Positions 63,999-64,000 of a DNA stretch of 64,000 nucleotides are shown in pieces. This stretch comes from Burkholderiaceae bacterium. GTDB taxonomy: Bacteria; Pseudomonadota; Gammaproteobacteria; Burkholderiales; Burkholderiaceae_F. The stretch lies in assembly GCA_019236735.1 (NCBI GenBank), contig JAFAIM010000035.1:1-64000 (forward strand). The letters run 5' to 3'. The notes under the pieces are model-generated. The model made no database searches, was not told the origin of the DNA, and saw only the letters and a list, made by a program, of their open reading frames with translations. The number at the start of each line of letters is the position of its first letter. The stretch's first letter is position 1. The translations under genes were made by a program, and so were the position numbers.

Positions 63999-64000
63999 AT

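Overview
The window is GC-rich, densely coded DNA that looks like the chromosome of a chemolithoautotrophic betaproteobacterium (Burkholderiales-like). The reasons are a red-type form I RuBisCO operon with cbbX and a divergent cbbR, a glyQ-glyS-plsC-ygjP block, many exported c-type cytochromes, and genes for a tungsten aldehyde oxidoreductase. No 16S gene is present, so the taxonomic call is inference.

Layout. 1-735: remnant of an IS256-type transposase. 736-6746 (minus): a respiratory module of a hexaheme cytochrome c, a Tat-type four-cluster ferredoxin, an NrfD-like membrane subunit, a diheme c5-like cytochrome and a beta-propeller, plus a small apparently truncated cytochrome c. 6747-7608: no gene seen, several hairpins. 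7609-7698: tRNA-Ser(UGA). 7728-12561 (minus): Calvin cycle operon cbbL-cbbS-cbbX-cbbF-cbbP, with cbbR divergent. 13674-18424: DUF442 protein, a repeat region, a putative secreted zinc peptidase, PepF and YceI.

18563-29100 is a tungsten island: an aorABCD-like operon (minus) with a further small gene, a divergent ModE-type DNA-binding protein, tungstate ABC transporter tupABC, an exported phosphoesterase and moeA. The parts fit one job: import tungstate, insert it into pterin cofactor, and oxidise aldehydes (or run in reverse) with electrons passing through Fe-S and FAD subunits.

29147-50986 is mostly general metabolism and envelope genes: DUF336 protein, serine acetyltransferase, a giant DUF748 protein, lldD, YVTN propeller, YyaL, Cfa, YeiH, a second exported M3 peptidase, a MoaD/ThiS-like protein paired with a BNR propeller, TraB/GumN, glyQS, plsC and a YgjP-type peptidase.

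51225-62018 (plus) is a compact type IV secretion operon in the order pilin-L-E-K-B-V(lipoprotein)-C-unknown-H-G, almost every junction overlapping. No relaxase, coupling protein, integrase or TraU is in the window, and the TraC ATPase carries an unusual membrane-anchored C-terminal extension. 62036-63891 (minus) is a three-gene operon of two small membrane proteins and an alpha/beta hydrolase.
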